64,000 bases of DNA from Streptomyces sp. NBC_01335 (GTDB taxonomy: Bacteria > Actinomycetota > Actinomycetes > Streptomycetales > Streptomycetaceae): contig NZ_CP108370.1 of assembly GCF_035953295.1 (NCBI RefSeq), positions 372,001 to 436,000 on the forward strand. Direction: 5' to 3'. The translations under genes were made by a program, and so were the position numbers. Below the pieces are notes generated by a model that saw nothing but the letters and a program-made list of their open reading frames with translations, ran no database searches and had not been told where the DNA came from. Position 1 is the stretch's first letter, and each line of letters opens with the position of its first letter. Of the stretch, positions 42,928 to 52,084 are shown piece by piece.

Positions 42928-44292
42928 ATGACCGCCCGTCCGATCCCCGAAACCGTTGCCTCGCTGATGCCCCGTGCCAAGGCGGAGCTGAGCGAGCTGG
43001 TGGCGTTCCAGTCGGTGGCGGATCCCGCGCAGTTCCCGAAGAGCGAGTGCGAGGCGGCGGCCGGCTGGGTCGCCGACGCGCTCACCGCGGAGGGATTCCA
43101 GGACGTCGCGCTGCTGGACACCCCCGACGGCACCCAGTCCGTCTACGGCTACCTCCCCGGCCCGGCCGGAGCCCCGACCGTGCTGCTGTACGCCCACTAC
43201 GACGTGCAGCCGCCGCTCGACGAGTCGGCCTGGCTCTCCCCGCCGTTCGAACTGACCGAGCGGAACGGCCGCTGGTACGGCCGCGGGACGGCGGACTGCA
43301 AGGGCGGTCTGATCATGCATCTGCTCGCGCTGCGCGCCCTCAAGGCCGACGGCGGCGTGCCGGTCGGCGTGAAGGTGGTCGCGGAGGGGTCCGAGGAGCA
43401 GGGCACCGGCGGGCTGGAGCGGTACGCCGAGGAGCACCCGGAGCTGCTCGTCGCGGACGCGATCGTCATCGGCGACGCGGGCAACTTCCGGGTCGGCCTG
43501 CCGACCGTCACCGCGACCCTGCGCGGCATGACGATGCTGCGCGTGACGCTCAACACCCTTGAGGGGAACCTGCATTCCGGCCAGTTCGGCGGCGCCGTCC
43601 CGGACGCGCTCGCCGCGATGATCCAGCTGCTCGCCTCGCTGCGGTCCGAGGACGGTACGACGACGGTGGACGGGCTGGCCGGGGACGCCTCCTGGGAGGG
43701 GCTGCAGTACCCGGAGGAGGAGTTCCGCAGGGACGCCAAGGTGCTGGACGGGGTGGAGCTGATCGGCGCGGGTACGGTCGCGGACCGCATCTGGGCGCGG
43801 CCCGCGGTGACCGTGATCGGGATCGACTGCCCGCCGGTCGTCGGCGCCACGCCGTCCGTGCAGGCGAGCGCGCGGGCCCAGGTCAGCCTGCGGGTACCGC
43901 CGGGCCAGGACGCCGTCGAGGCGACGAAGCTGCTGACCGCGCACCTGGAGTCGCACGCCCCGTGGGGAGCGCGTGTCACGGTCGAACAGGTGGGCCAGGG
44001 CCAGCCGTTCCGCGCGGACGTGACCAGCCCGGCGTACACCTCGATGGCGGCGGCGATGCGGGTCGCGTACCCGGGCGAGGAGATGCAGACGGCGGGCATG
44101 GGCGGATCGATCCCGCTCTGCAACACGCTGGCGCAGCTGTACCCGGAGTCGGAGATCCTGCTCATCGGGCTGAGCGAGCCCGAGGCGCAGATCCACGCGG
44201 TGAACGAGAGCGTCTCGCCCGAGGAGCTGGAGCGCCTCGCGGTCGCGGAGGCGCTGTTCCTCCGGAACTACGCGGAGTCCCGGCAGGGCTGA
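42928..44292 (+). CDS. M20-family metallo-dipeptidase
   Basis: A 454-residue zinc peptidase of the ArgE/DapE/CPG2 class. First metal His in LLYAHYDVQPP, bridging Asp in RGTADCKGG, and the EGSEEQG carboxylate pair; the lid/dimerisation domain spans about 190-330. AAGGAG lies 7 nt before the ATG. It hydrolyses a dipeptide or N-acyl amino acid in the cytoplasm; substrate unknown. The stop is followed by the 14-bp tandem array. Confidence 0.9.
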   Translation: MTARPIPETVASLMPRAKAELSELVAFQSVADPAQFPKSECEAAAGWVADALTAEGFQDVALLDTPDGTQSVYGYLPGPAGAPTVLLYAHYDVQPPLDESAWLSPPFELTERNGRWYGRGTADCKGGLIMHLLALRALKADGGVPVGVKVVAEGSEEQGTGGLERYAEEHPELLVADAIVIGDAGNFRVGLPTVTATLRGMTMLRVTLNTLEGNLHSGQFGGAVPDALAAMIQLLASLRSEDGTTTVDGLAGDASWEGLQYPEEEFRRDAKVLDGVELIGAGTVADRIWARPAVTVIGIDCPPVVGATPSVQASARAQVSLRVPPGQDAVEATKLLTAHLESHAPWGARVTVEQVGQGQPFRADVTSPAYTSMAAAMRVAYPGEEMQTAGMGGSIPLCNTLAQLYPESEILLIGLSEPEAQIHAVNESVSPEELERLAVAEALFLRNYAESRQG

Positions 44293-44380
44293 CGGGCAGC
44301 CGGAGGGGAGGTCTGCGAGGCCTGGTGGGGCCGAGGGGGCCTGCTGGGGGCCGGTGCGGCCGGTGCGGGCGGCCGGTGCG

Positions 44381-44506
44381 GTGCGGCCCGTGCGGTGCGG
44401 CCCGTGCGGTGCGGCCCGTGCGGTGCGGCCCGTGCGGTGCGGCCCGTGCGGTGCGGCCCGTGCGGTGCGGCCCGTGCGGTGCGGCCCGTGCGGTGCGGCC
44501 CGTGCG
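44381..44506. repeat. 14-bp perfect tandem array x 9
   Basis: GTGCGGCCCGTGCG is repeated nine times without a mismatch (126 bp), preceded by degenerate GGTGCGG pieces from about 44353. It lies between the stops of two convergent genes. No spacers, so not a CRISPR. Confidence 0.97.
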
Positions 44507-44554
44507 GGCGGCTCGCGGCCTCGCCCCCGGGTCCGCCGGCTCCGCCCGGCTCTC

Positions 44555-45619
44555 TCAGCCGACCGGCACCCCTGCCTCCAGATTGAGGACGGTGGAGCGC
44601 TCGCGGGCCCGGAGCGCCCATCTCAGCCGGGTCCAGCGGGTCGGCGGGAGAAGCCGGGCGGCCTCCTCCTCGGTGACGAAACGCCATTCCCGCAGCTCGG
44701 AGTTCTGGAGCCGCAGCCCCGCCGTGTCCTCGTCCCGCAGGAGGCCCCCGTCGAAGAGGAACCGCAGGCCGCCGTAGCCGGGCGGGCGGGGCGCCTCCCA
44801 GTCGACCACCAGCAGCCTGGGCTCGGTGGCCAGGACCAGGCCGATCTCCTCGGCGACCTCCCGGACTCCCGCCCGTGCCGGTGCTTCGCCCGCCTCGACG
44901 ATCCCGCCGGGAAACTCCCAGCCCGCCTTGTAGGTGGGATCGACGAGGAGGACCCGGCCGTGTTCGTCGAAGAGGAGGACGCCGGAGGCGACCGTCTCGG
45001 CGGTCGGGGAGGGGTTCTGGACGATCCCGCACTCCCGGGCGGCGCCGGTGCGTACCGCTTCCTCGATCCGCAGCGCGGTCTCGCGCGGGGTGAGGGCGCC
45101 GGTGTCGATGACGTGGGCGTCGGCGGTGAGCCACGGGAGGGCCGCGCGGTAGGGCTCGATGTGTTCGAGGCACCAGCGGCGGCCGCGCCGGCTCCGCTCG
45201 GGGTCCTCAAGGCCCCCGGGGTCCTGAAGACCTTCGGGGGACGCGTGCCGTTGCGAGATCCGCTGGCGCAGGATCGTTTCCTCTGGGAGGAGCAGCACGT
45301 GGTGGACGGGGATGCGGCGGGAGGCGAGTCCGCCGAATATCTCGTCCCGGTACTCCTGGCGCAGCAGCGTCATCGGGACCACGAGCGTGCCCGGGACCTC
45401 GGCGAGCAGCGCCGCCGCGGTGTCGACGACCAGGCGCCGCCAGATGGGCAGGTCCTGGAAGTCGGTCACCTCCGCCAGCCGCTTCCGGGGCAGCAGTCCA
45501 CGCAGCGCGGCGCCGGTCAGCCCGGGGTCGTACAGCGTGCTGTTCGGGATCAGATCGAGCAGCTCGCAGGCCGCGCTGGTCTTGCCCGCACTGAACGCAC
45601 CGTTGACCCAGACGATCAC
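44555..45619 (-). CDS. P-loop kinase-like domain fused to NUDIX hydrolase
   Basis: A 354-residue two-domain protein. Residues 1-180 are a P-loop NTPase: Walker A GAFSAGKTS (Gly7-Ser15) at the very N-terminus, as in small-molecule kinases and AAA_33 proteins, with a lid-like RQRISQRHAS region. Residues 200-354 are a NUDIX domain with a full box near 238-260 (GGIVEAGEAPARAG then REVAEEIGL). GTG 45619 is chosen because AGGGGGAG precedes it closely; a longer upstream frame is low-complexity. Such a fusion could couple phosphorylation and hydrolysis of nucleotide-type substrates, but no pathway is visible. Confidence 0.85.
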   Translation of the reverse strand: MIVWVNGAFSAGKTSAACELLDLIPNSTLYDPGLTGAALRGLLPRKRLAEVTDFQDLPIWRRLVVDTAAALLAEVPGTLVVPMTLLRQEYRDEIFGGLASRRIPVHHVLLLPEETILRQRISQRHASPEGLQDPGGLEDPERSRRGRRWCLEHIEPYRAALPWLTADAHVIDTGALTPRETALRIEEAVRTGAARECGIVQNPSPTAETVASGVLLFDEHGRVLLVDPTYKAGWEFPGGIVEAGEAPARAGVREVAEEIGLVLATEPRLLVVDWEAPRPPGYGGLRFLFDGGLLRDEDTAGLRLQNSELREWRFVTEEEAARLLPPTRWTRLRWALRARERSTVLNLEAGVPVG

Positions 45620-45991
45620 GGCTCCCCCTTCGCCAGGCATCTCTTCCGGTCCGTGCCGCGCTCGCGCCCCACCGCCGTGCCGCCCGGCGCCGAGCCCGGC
45701 CCGTGCCGCACGGCCGCCCTGCCCGAGGTCCGCGCCGCGGGTCCCGTCCTTCGGCGCGGCCGGGTCGTCCGGAGGGGCTCCAGCCTTCTGTGGCTTGCCC
45801 TGAACACCCTGTGGCGAAAACCCGGTGCGACGAACCTGTTGTACGGAGCCGTGGACGGGGTACCCGTCGGCGGACGCCCCGACGTACCGGCCACGCGGAA
45901 CCGGTGGCCCGGCGGAAGGCGGCGGGCCGTCACGGGAGCACGCGATCGGGCGGTCCGGCGAGACCGCGCACAACGGCAGAGGGGGCACACC
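45620..45991. other. Divergent intergenic region
   Basis: No supported gene in 372 bp. It separates the leftward P-loop/NUDIX gene and the rightward small protein at 45992; promoters for both should be here but I cannot place them. Confidence 0.4.
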
Positions 45992-46168
45992 ATGCGTCGG
46001 ACGGTGCTCAAGCAGTTTCCCGCCGGCGGGCCGCGCGGCAGCTGGCCCGCGGAGGAGTTCGCGGCCGCGCGCCGCGGCGAGGGGCTCGCGGTGGAGGTCG
46101 TGATGGACCTCGACCGGGACGCCTTCCTCGTGGTGGTCGCCGGGTCATCGGCCGACCGCGCCGGCTGA
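45992..46168 (+). CDS. Small conserved-looking protein (58 aa)
   Basis: MRRTVLKQFPAGGPRGSWPA, then EEFAAARRGEGLAVEVVMDL and DRDAFLVVV. The sequence looks like a compact beta-alpha-beta fold and has AGAGGGGG about 8-12 nt before the ATG. I believe similar 55-70 residue proteins occur in other Streptomyces, but cannot confirm. Function unknown; no TM or signal peptide. Confidence 0.6.
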   Translation: MRRTVLKQFPAGGPRGSWPAEEFAAARRGEGLAVEVVMDLDRDAFLVVVAGSSADRAG

Positions 46169-46279
46169 GCCGCCGGGGCCACCGCCCGCCGGCTTCGTCA
46201 TCGAACAGTTGGCCGTCGGCGGGCCGCCCGGCAGCCTGCCCCGGGCGCGCCGGGGTCCGGCGACGGCCCGGGTACGTCG

Positions 46280-47206
46280 TCAGCGCACGGTGGCCGCGGC
46301 GGCCGCTCCCACGAGTCCGGCGTCGTTGCCCATCACCGCGGGGGTCACCGTGAGGTTGCGCACGAAGGAGAGCGTGGCGTAGTCGGCCAGGGCCCGCCGC
46401 AGCGGGGCGAAGAGCACGTCGCCGGCCCCGGCCACTCCCCCGCCGATCACCGCGATGTCGATCTCGACCAGGGTCGCCGTGGCGGCGATCCCGGCGGCGA
46501 GCGCCTGGGCCGCGCGGTCGAAGGACGCCTGGGCCACGGGGTCTCCCGCCTTCGCGGCGGCGGCCACGGCGCGGGCCGTGGCGTCTTGGTCGGGTCCGGG
46601 CAGCCAGCCGCTCTCCAGGGCCCGGCGCGCGATGTTGGGGCCGCTGGCGATCCGCTCGACGCAGCCGCGCGCCCCGCACGGGCAGGGGTCGCCGTCCAGG
46701 TCGACGCTGATGTGACCGATGTGGCCGGAGTTGCCGGTGGGTCCGGGGTGAAGCCTGCCGCCCAGCACGAGTCCGCCGCCGACTCCGGTCGACACGACCA
46801 TGCAGAGCGCGTTGTCGTGGCCCCGGGCCGCTCCCTGCCAGTGCTCGGCCGCGGTCATCGCCACGCCGTCGCCGACCAGGGTGACCGGCAGTCCGCCGAT
46901 CGTCTTGCCCACCCGGTCGACCAACGGGAAGTCGCGCCAGCCGGGAACGTTGACCGGGCTGACCGTGCCCGCCGAGGCGTCCACCGGGCCGGCGCTGCCG
47001 ATGCCCAGCGCACAGGCGCGCTCCCAGAGCGGTGAGGCCATCAGCTCGGAGAGGACTCCGTCCACCGCCCCCATGACCGACTCGCCGGACTCCTTGGCGG
47101 GCGTCGGCCGCTGCGCGCGGACGAGCAGCGTGCCGTCGTCGCCCACCAGCGCGCCGGCGATCTTGGTGCCGCCGATATCGAGGGCTGCGACGAGGTCGGT
47201 ATGCAT
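46280..47206 (-). CDS. ROK-family sugar kinase (glucokinase-like)
   Basis: A 308-residue kinase. The ATP loop AALDIGGTKIAGALV at the N-terminus and the ROK zinc motif CPCGARGCVERIASG are intact, so unlike the ROK regulator at 27435 this one should be catalytic. The region STGVGGGLVLGGRLHPG, with GNSGHIGH, forms the sugar site. It phosphorylates a hexose in the cytoplasm. Divergent from a LacI regulator with a perfect 12-bp palindrome between them. ATG 47206 is supported by GGAGAG upstream. Confidence 0.9.
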   Translation of the reverse strand: MHTDLVAALDIGGTKIAGALVGDDGTLLVRAQRPTPAKESGESVMGAVDGVLSELMASPLWERACALGIGSAGPVDASAGTVSPVNVPGWRDFPLVDRVGKTIGGLPVTLVGDGVAMTAAEHWQGAARGHDNALCMVVSTGVGGGLVLGGRLHPGPTGNSGHIGHISVDLDGDPCPCGARGCVERIASGPNIARRALESGWLPGPDQDATARAVAAAAKAGDPVAQASFDRAAQALAAGIAATATLVEIDIAVIGGGVAGAGDVLFAPLRRALADYATLSFVRNLTVTPAVMGNDAGLVGAAAAATVR

Positions 47207-47284
47207 GGGCCTTGGCTCTCCGGATGAGTAGAAGGGCGGACCTGCTGGTTCCGTCCTTGTGGTCTGCACAGTCTGTATTGCCAT

Positions 47285-47296
47285 GACAACGTTGTC
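47285..47296. promoter_or_regulatory. Candidate LacI operator GACAACGTTGTC
   Basis: A perfect 12-bp palindrome of LacI type, 79 bp upstream of the ROK kinase start in the divergent region. Confidence 0.6.
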
Positions 47297-47338
47297 CAGG
47301 GCCTATGCTCGACGCCACAGCCCCGATCCCCCGTGGCG

Positions 47339-47367
47339 TTGACACCGGTGTCGACGCACCCTACGAC
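47339..47367 (+). promoter_or_regulatory. lacI promoter overlapping a second palindrome
   Basis: -35 TTGACA (47339-47344), 17-bp spacer, -10-like TACGAC (47362-47367). The perfect palindrome GACACCGGTGTC (47341-47352) overlaps the -35 element and spacer, as expected for autorepression. Confidence 0.6.
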
Positions 47368-47380
47368 AGGACAGCGCACT

Positions 47381-48409
47381 GTGGCCGAGACCGCCCGTCA
47401 TTCCGAGCCCCGCTACGGCAACCGGCCCACCATGAAAGACGTGGCCGCGCGGGCCGGAGTAGGGCTCAAGACGGTCTCCCGGGTGGTGAACGGCGAGGCC
47501 GGCGTCACGCCCGACACCGAGCGCCGGGTGCAGGAGGCGATCGACGCCCTCGGCTTCCGCCGCAACGACAGCGCCCGCGTTCTGCGTAAGGGCCGTACGG
47601 CATCCATCGGTCTGGTCCTGGAGGATCTGGCGGACCCGTTCTACGGTCCGCTGAGCCGCGCCGTGGAAGAGGTCGCCCGCTCGCACGGGGCGCTGCTCAT
47701 CAACGGCTCCAGCGCCGAGGACCCGGTGCGCGAACAGGAGTTGGTGCTCGCGCTCTGCGCGCGACGGGTGGACGGGCTGATCGTGATCCCGGCGGGCGAC
47801 GACCACCGGTATCTGGAGCCGGAGATCAGGGCCGGGGTGGCGACCGTCTTCGTGGACCGCCCGGCGGGTCTCGTGGACGCCGACACCATCCTCTCCGACA
47901 GTTTCGGCGGCGCCCGGCAGGGCGTGGCCCACCTGATCGCCCACGGCCACCGCCGGATCGGCTTCATCGGCGACCAGCCGCGCATCCACACGACGACGGA
48001 GCGGCTGCGCGGCTACCACGCGGCGATGGCGGACGCGGGCATCGCCGTCGACGACCGGTGGGTCTCCCTCGGGGTCACCGCCCCGGAGCGGGTGCGCGCC
48101 GCCGCCGAGGAGATGCTCTCGGGACCGGAGCCGGTGACCGCGGTCTTCGCGGGCAACAACCGGGTGACGGTGACCGCCGTGCGGGTGCTCGCCGACCGCG
48201 AACGACCGGTCGCACTGGTCGGGTTCGACGACATCGAGCTGGCCGACCTGCTCGGCATCACGGTGATCGCGCAGGACGCGGCGGCCGTGGGGCGCACCGC
48301 GGCGGAGCACCTCTTCCGCCGGTTGGAGGGCGGCGGACACGCCACCGCCCGGGTGGAGCTGCCGACGACCCTGGTGCCCCGCGGCTCCGGCGAGCTGCCC
48401 CCGGCCTGA
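47381..48409 (+). CDS. LacI-family transcriptional regulator
   Basis: A 342-residue LacI/GalR protein: HTH TMKDVAARAGVGLKTVSRVV at residues 17-36, hinge-like NDSARVLRKGRTAS, effector domain with LVLEDLADPFYGPLSRAVEE and VGFDDIELADLLG. Divergent from the ROK kinase, which it probably represses, with the sugar or sugar phosphate as inducer. The C-terminal RVELPTTLVPRGSGELPPA closely parallels the end of the other LacI protein (LVPRGSGELPAPP), so the two are close paralogues. GTG start at 47381. Confidence 0.9.
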   Translation: MAETARHSEPRYGNRPTMKDVAARAGVGLKTVSRVVNGEAGVTPDTERRVQEAIDALGFRRNDSARVLRKGRTASIGLVLEDLADPFYGPLSRAVEEVARSHGALLINGSSAEDPVREQELVLALCARRVDGLIVIPAGDDHRYLEPEIRAGVATVFVDRPAGLVDADTILSDSFGGARQGVAHLIAHGHRRIGFIGDQPRIHTTTERLRGYHAAMADAGIAVDDRWVSLGVTAPERVRAAAEEMLSGPEPVTAVFAGNNRVTVTAVRVLADRERPVALVGFDDIELADLLGITVIAQDAAAVGRTAAEHLFRRLEGGGHATARVELPTTLVPRGSGELPPA

Positions 48410-48440
48410 GCCACGGAGAACGCGCGGCGGCCGGGGGAAG

Positions 48441-48458
48441 GCACGGCGGCGGCCGTGC
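48441..48458. terminator. Small hairpin between convergent genes
   Basis: GCACGGC-N4-GCCGTGC (7-bp stem, 4-nt loop) ends immediately before the stop codon of the leftward gene. Confidence 0.5.
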
Positions 48459-49748
48459 TCAGCCGGCCGCGGCGCCGTGGCCGGTTCGCGCGTACGCGTC
48501 CAGCTCGTGGCGGCCGAGCCCGGTCAGCCGGGTGACCTCCTCGGCGTCCAGGGCCCCGCAGTCGATCCCGCGCAGCAGATGGCCGCTGAGCGCCTTGGCG
48601 GTGGCGGGTTCGTCCATGACGTCCCCGGCGGACTTGGCGACGTACCCGGCGAGGCGGGCCGCCGCCTGGTCCAGACCCTCGCGGTAGAAGGCGTAGACGG
48701 CCGCGTAACGGGTCGGCAGATGCGCCGGGTGCATATCCCAGCCCTGGTAGTACGCGCGGGCCAGAGCGCGGCGGGTGAGGCCGTAGTGGAGCCGCCAGGC
48801 CCGGTGGACGCGGTCGGTGGAGCCGACGGGCAGCACGTTGGTGGAGCCGTCCGAGACCCGTACGCCGGTGCCGGCGGCGGCGACCTGCATGACCGCCTTG
48901 GCGTGGTCCGCGGCGGGGTGGTCGCTCGCCTGGTGGGCGGGGCTGACGCCCACGCTCGCGCTGTAGTCGAAAGTGCCGTAGTGCAGTCCGGTGGCCCGGC
49001 CCCGCGCGGCGTCGATCATCCTGGCCACGGCGGCCGTACCGTCCGCGGCGAGGATCGACTGGCTGGTCTCGATCTGGATCTCGAAGCGCAGCCGCCCCTC
49101 GTCCAGGCCGTGCGTCCGCTCGAACGCGTCGAGCAGCCGGACGAAGGCGGCGACCTGCTGCGGGTAGGTGACCTTCGGCAGGGTGAGCACCAGTCCGTCG
49201 GGCAGCCCGCCGGAGCGTACGAGCCCGGTGAGGAACACGTCCGTGGTGCGGATCCCCCGCGCGCGCACGGACGCCTCCATGCACTTCATCCGGATACCGG
49301 TGTACGGGGGCGCGCCGCCGTCCGCGTACGCCTGCTGGAGCAGGTCCGCGGCGCGGGCGGCGGCCTGGTCCTCCTCGGCGTCCGGACGTCTGCCGTAGCC
49401 GTCCTCGAAGTCCACCCGCAGGTCCTCCACGGGCTCGCGCTCCAGCTTGGCGCGCACCCGGTCGTGGACGGGTACGGCGAGCTCCTCGGGGAGGCCGAGG
49501 ACGGCGGCGAAGGACTCGGCGTCCGGGGCGTGTTCGTCGAGCGCGGCGAGCGCCCGGCCGCCCCAGGAGCGTACGGTCGCGGCGTCGAATGCGTCGGCCG
49601 GTACGTACACCGTGTGCACGGGCTGGCGGGTGCCCGGGTCACCGGGGTAGCGGCGCGCGAGTTCGGCGTCCACCTCGGCGAGGGACGCGCCGATCTCCTC
49701 GCCCACCGCGTCGTCGAGGCTCGTCGCCGCTTCAGCCCGTCGGCCCAT
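48459..49748 (-). CDS. HpcH/CitE-like lyase family protein (DUF6986-type)
   Basis: A 429-residue protein with an aldolase/citrate-lyase-beta-like TIM barrel. Visible pieces are HTVYVPADAF, RVDFEDGYGRRP, FEIQIETSQSIL (metal-binding Glu region) and GLHYGTFDYSASVGV. I recall this longer class as DUF6986; its C-terminal 130 residues (WRLHYGLTRRALARAYYQGW and onward) are not part of CitE. Streptomyces members can lie near purine or allantoin degradation genes, but none is present here. ATG 49748 has GGAGGG 7 nt upstream. Confidence 0.82.
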   Translation of the reverse strand: MGRRAEAATSLDDAVGEEIGASLAEVDAELARRYPGDPGTRQPVHTVYVPADAFDAATVRSWGGRALAALDEHAPDAESFAAVLGLPEELAVPVHDRVRAKLEREPVEDLRVDFEDGYGRRPDAEEDQAAARAADLLQQAYADGGAPPYTGIRMKCMEASVRARGIRTTDVFLTGLVRSGGLPDGLVLTLPKVTYPQQVAAFVRLLDAFERTHGLDEGRLRFEIQIETSQSILAADGTAAVARMIDAARGRATGLHYGTFDYSASVGVSPAHQASDHPAADHAKAVMQVAAAGTGVRVSDGSTNVLPVGSTDRVHRAWRLHYGLTRRALARAYYQGWDMHPAHLPTRYAAVYAFYREGLDQAAARLAGYVAKSAGDVMDEPATAKALSGHLLRGIDCGALDAEEVTRLTGLGRHELDAYARTGHGAAAG

Positions 49749-49968
49749 GACCGTACCCTCCACGCTCTCGATACGTCCGCTTGCCCGAACTTCCGCCGAC
49801 CGGAATCGATGATCCGCATGGCGAAGCTATAAGCGCGGCCGGACACGCGTCAACGGTGGACGGCGACGGGCCGGGTCCGTGCGGGGGTGTCCGCGTGGTC
49901 CCGGCCCGTCGCCGTCCGCTTCCCGCTCATGTCGTGACGGGGAGGGGGGTGTCCGGTTCTTGCGTCGT

Positions 49969-50931
49969 TCAGTTCTTGCGGGTGTTGATCTCTTCGGTGA
50001 GCTGGGGCACGACGTCGAAGAGGTCGCCGACGACACCGAAGTCGACGAGTTCGAAGATCGGGGCCTCGGCGTCCTTGTTGACCGCGACGATCGTCTTCGA
50101 GGTCTGCATACCCGCCCGGTGCTGGATCGCACCCGAGATACCCGACGCGATGTACAGCTGCGGGGAGACCGACTTACCGGTCTGGCCGACCTGGTTGGTG
50201 TGCGGGTACCAGCCCGCGTCGACCGCCGCCCGCGACGCGCCGACCGCCGCACCCAGCGAGTCCGCGAGCGCCTCGATCACCGCGAAGTTCTCCGCACCGT
50301 TGACACCCCGCCCACCCGAGACCACGATCGCGGCCTCCGTCAGCTCCGGACGCCCCGTCGACGCACGCGGCGTCCGCGACAGCACCTTCGTCCCCGTCGC
50401 CGCGGCCGAGAACTCCACCGCCAGCTCCTCCACCGCACCCGCCGCGGCAACCGGCTCCACCGGCGCCGAGTTCGGCTTCACCGTGATCACCGGCACCCCC
50501 CGCGACACCCGCGACTTCACCGAGAACGACGCCGCGAACGCCGACTGCGTCGCCACCGGACCCGACTCACCCGCCTCCACGTCCACCGCGTCCGTGATGA
50601 TCCCCGAACCGATCCGCACCGCCAGACGCGCCGCGACCTCCTTGCCCTCCGCCGACGACGGCACCAAAACCGCCACCGGCGACACCACCGCGACCGCCGC
50701 CGCCAACGCGTCGACCTTCGGCACCACCAGGTACTCCCCGAACTCCGACGCCTCCGACGCCAAAACCCGCACCGCACCGTGCTCACCGAGCACACCCGCC
50801 GTGCCCACCGCACCCGCACCCAACGCCACCGCGACCGGCTCACCCAGACGCCGCGCCAACGTCAGCAGTTCCAGCGTGGGCTTACGGACCGCACCGTCCA
50901 CGTGATCGACAAAAACCAGAACCTCAGCCAT
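49969..50931 (-). CDS. etfA: Electron transfer flavoprotein, alpha subunit
   Basis: A 320-residue protein. The N-terminal domain starts [20 protein letters not shown]; the C-terminal FAD domain has the family signature around [30 protein letters not shown] and [17 protein letters not shown]. With EtfB it carries electrons from acyl-CoA and other dehydrogenases to the respiratory chain. It follows etfB after a 100-bp gap on the same strand. Codon usage is extremely biased to C-ending codons, as in highly expressed genes. Confidence 0.97.
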   Translation of the reverse strand: MAEVLVFVDHVDGAVRKPTLELLTLARRLGEPVAVALGAGAVGTAGVLGEHGAVRVLASEASEFGEYLVVPKVDALAAAVAVVSPVAVLVPSSAEGKEVAARLAVRIGSGIITDAVDVEAGESGPVATQSAFAASFSVKSRVSRGVPVITVKPNSAPVEPVAAAGAVEELAVEFSAAATGTKVLSRTPRASTGRPELTEAAIVVSGGRGVNGAENFAVIEALADSLGAAVGASRAAVDAGWYPHTNQVGQTGKSVSPQLYIASGISGAIQHRAGMQTSKTIVAVNKDAEAPIFELVDFGVVGDLFDVVPQLTEEINTRKN

Positions 50932-51031
50932 GGAACATCCACTTCCCGCGAAACCAGAGATCAAAGAGAAGGGCAGAGGACCTGTCCGGCCCACGCCCGG
51001 GACAACGCCGCCACGCGACGCCGCAAGGGGG

Positions 51032-51817
51032 TCAGATGAACTTCTGGCCCACGAGGAACTCGGCCAGCTTCCGCCCGCCCTCACCCTCGTCCTTCACGAT
51101 CGTGCCCGCCGTGCGCGCCGGACGCTCCACCGCCGCGTCGACGACCGTCCACGCACCCGCCAGACCGACCTCGTCCGCACCGATCTCCAGATCGTCCAGA
51201 TCCAGCGCCTCGACCGGCTTCTTCTTCGCCGCCATGATCCCCTTGAACGACGGGTAACGCGCCTCACCCGACTGGTCGGTCACCGACACCACCGCCGGCA
51301 ACGACGCCTCCAGCTGCTCCGACGCCGTGTCACCGTCACGCCGCCCCGTCACCGTGCCCTCCGACACCGACACCTCCGACAGCAACGTCACCTGCGGCAC
51401 ACCCAGACGCTCCGCCAGCACCGCCGGCAGCACCCCCATCGTGCCGTCCGTCGACGCCATCCCGCAGACCACCAGGTCGTAACCCGACTTCTCGATCGCC
51501 TTCGCCAGCACCAACGACGTCCCCATCACGTCACTGCCGTGCAACGCGTCGTCCTCGACGTGCACCGCCTTGTCCGCACCCATCGACAACGCCTTGCGCA
51601 ACGCGTCCTTCGCATCCTCCGGACCCACCGTCACCACGGTGACCTCCGCGTCGTCCGCCGCGTCCGCGATCTGCAACGCCTGCTCGACCGCGTACTCGTC
51701 CAGCTCCGACAGCAGACCGTCCACGTCCTCACGGTCCACCGTCAGATCATCGGCGAACCCCCGGTCACCGGTCGCGTCGGGCACGTACTTCACAGGGACA
51801 ACGATCCTCAAGCTCAC
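51032..51817 (-). CDS. etfB: Electron transfer flavoprotein, beta subunit
   Basis: A 261-residue AMP-binding subunit: [13 protein letters not shown] start, [46 protein letters not shown], and the C-terminal [10 protein letters not shown] typical of EtfB. GTG 51817 with TAGGAGAG 6-7 nt upstream. First gene of the etfB-etfA unit. Shares the strong C-ending codon bias of etfA. Confidence 0.97.
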   Translation of the reverse strand: MSLRIVVPVKYVPDATGDRGFADDLTVDREDVDGLLSELDEYAVEQALQIADAADDAEVTVVTVGPEDAKDALRKALSMGADKAVHVEDDALHGSDVMGTSLVLAKAIEKSGYDLVVCGMASTDGTMGVLPAVLAERLGVPQVTLLSEVSVSEGTVTGRRDGDTASEQLEASLPAVVSVTDQSGEARYPSFKGIMAAKKKPVEALDLDDLEIGADEVGLAGAWTVVDAAVERPARTAGTIVKDEGEGGRKLAEFLVGQKFI

Positions 51818-51927
51818 GCCGGCTCTCCTACTGCATCGTGAATTCTGGGCTGCCTCGGTCGGTCGCAGCATAGGCGCCCGGGGAGACGGTTTCCCGGTCA
51901 GGGCGACCGGCACACCGAGCGAAATAT

Positions 51928-51939
51928 TACTCGCCAGTA
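51928..51939. promoter_or_regulatory. TACT-N4-AGTA palindrome upstream of etfB
   Basis: TACTCGCCAGTA lies 111 bp before the etfB start in a locally A+T-richer stretch (GAAATATTAC). It may be an operator for an acyl-CoA-responsive regulator, but I cannot name one. Confidence 0.4.
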
Positions 51940-52084
51940 CACCCTTCACGTGCCCGGTAAGCAAGCGCTTGGAACTGTGATGTGGCCAACGCGGCGGGCC
52001 CGGAGAGGGCGGCCGCGGGCGGGGCCGGAGCAGGCCGGCCCAAGGGGCCCGGCGTCGGGAACGGCCCCGCGACAGCGCCTCGGT

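Noticed and set aside
24571..44506. CRISPR arrays at the two tandem-repeat sites
   Set aside because: Units are 7 and 14 bp with no spacers, and no cas genes are present.
44354..44520. Reading of the 14-bp array as a repetitive Cys/Pro/Arg protein (RPVRCGPCGAA units)
   Set aside because: 14 is not a multiple of 3, every frame cycles, and the stretch lies between stops of two real genes with no start signal.
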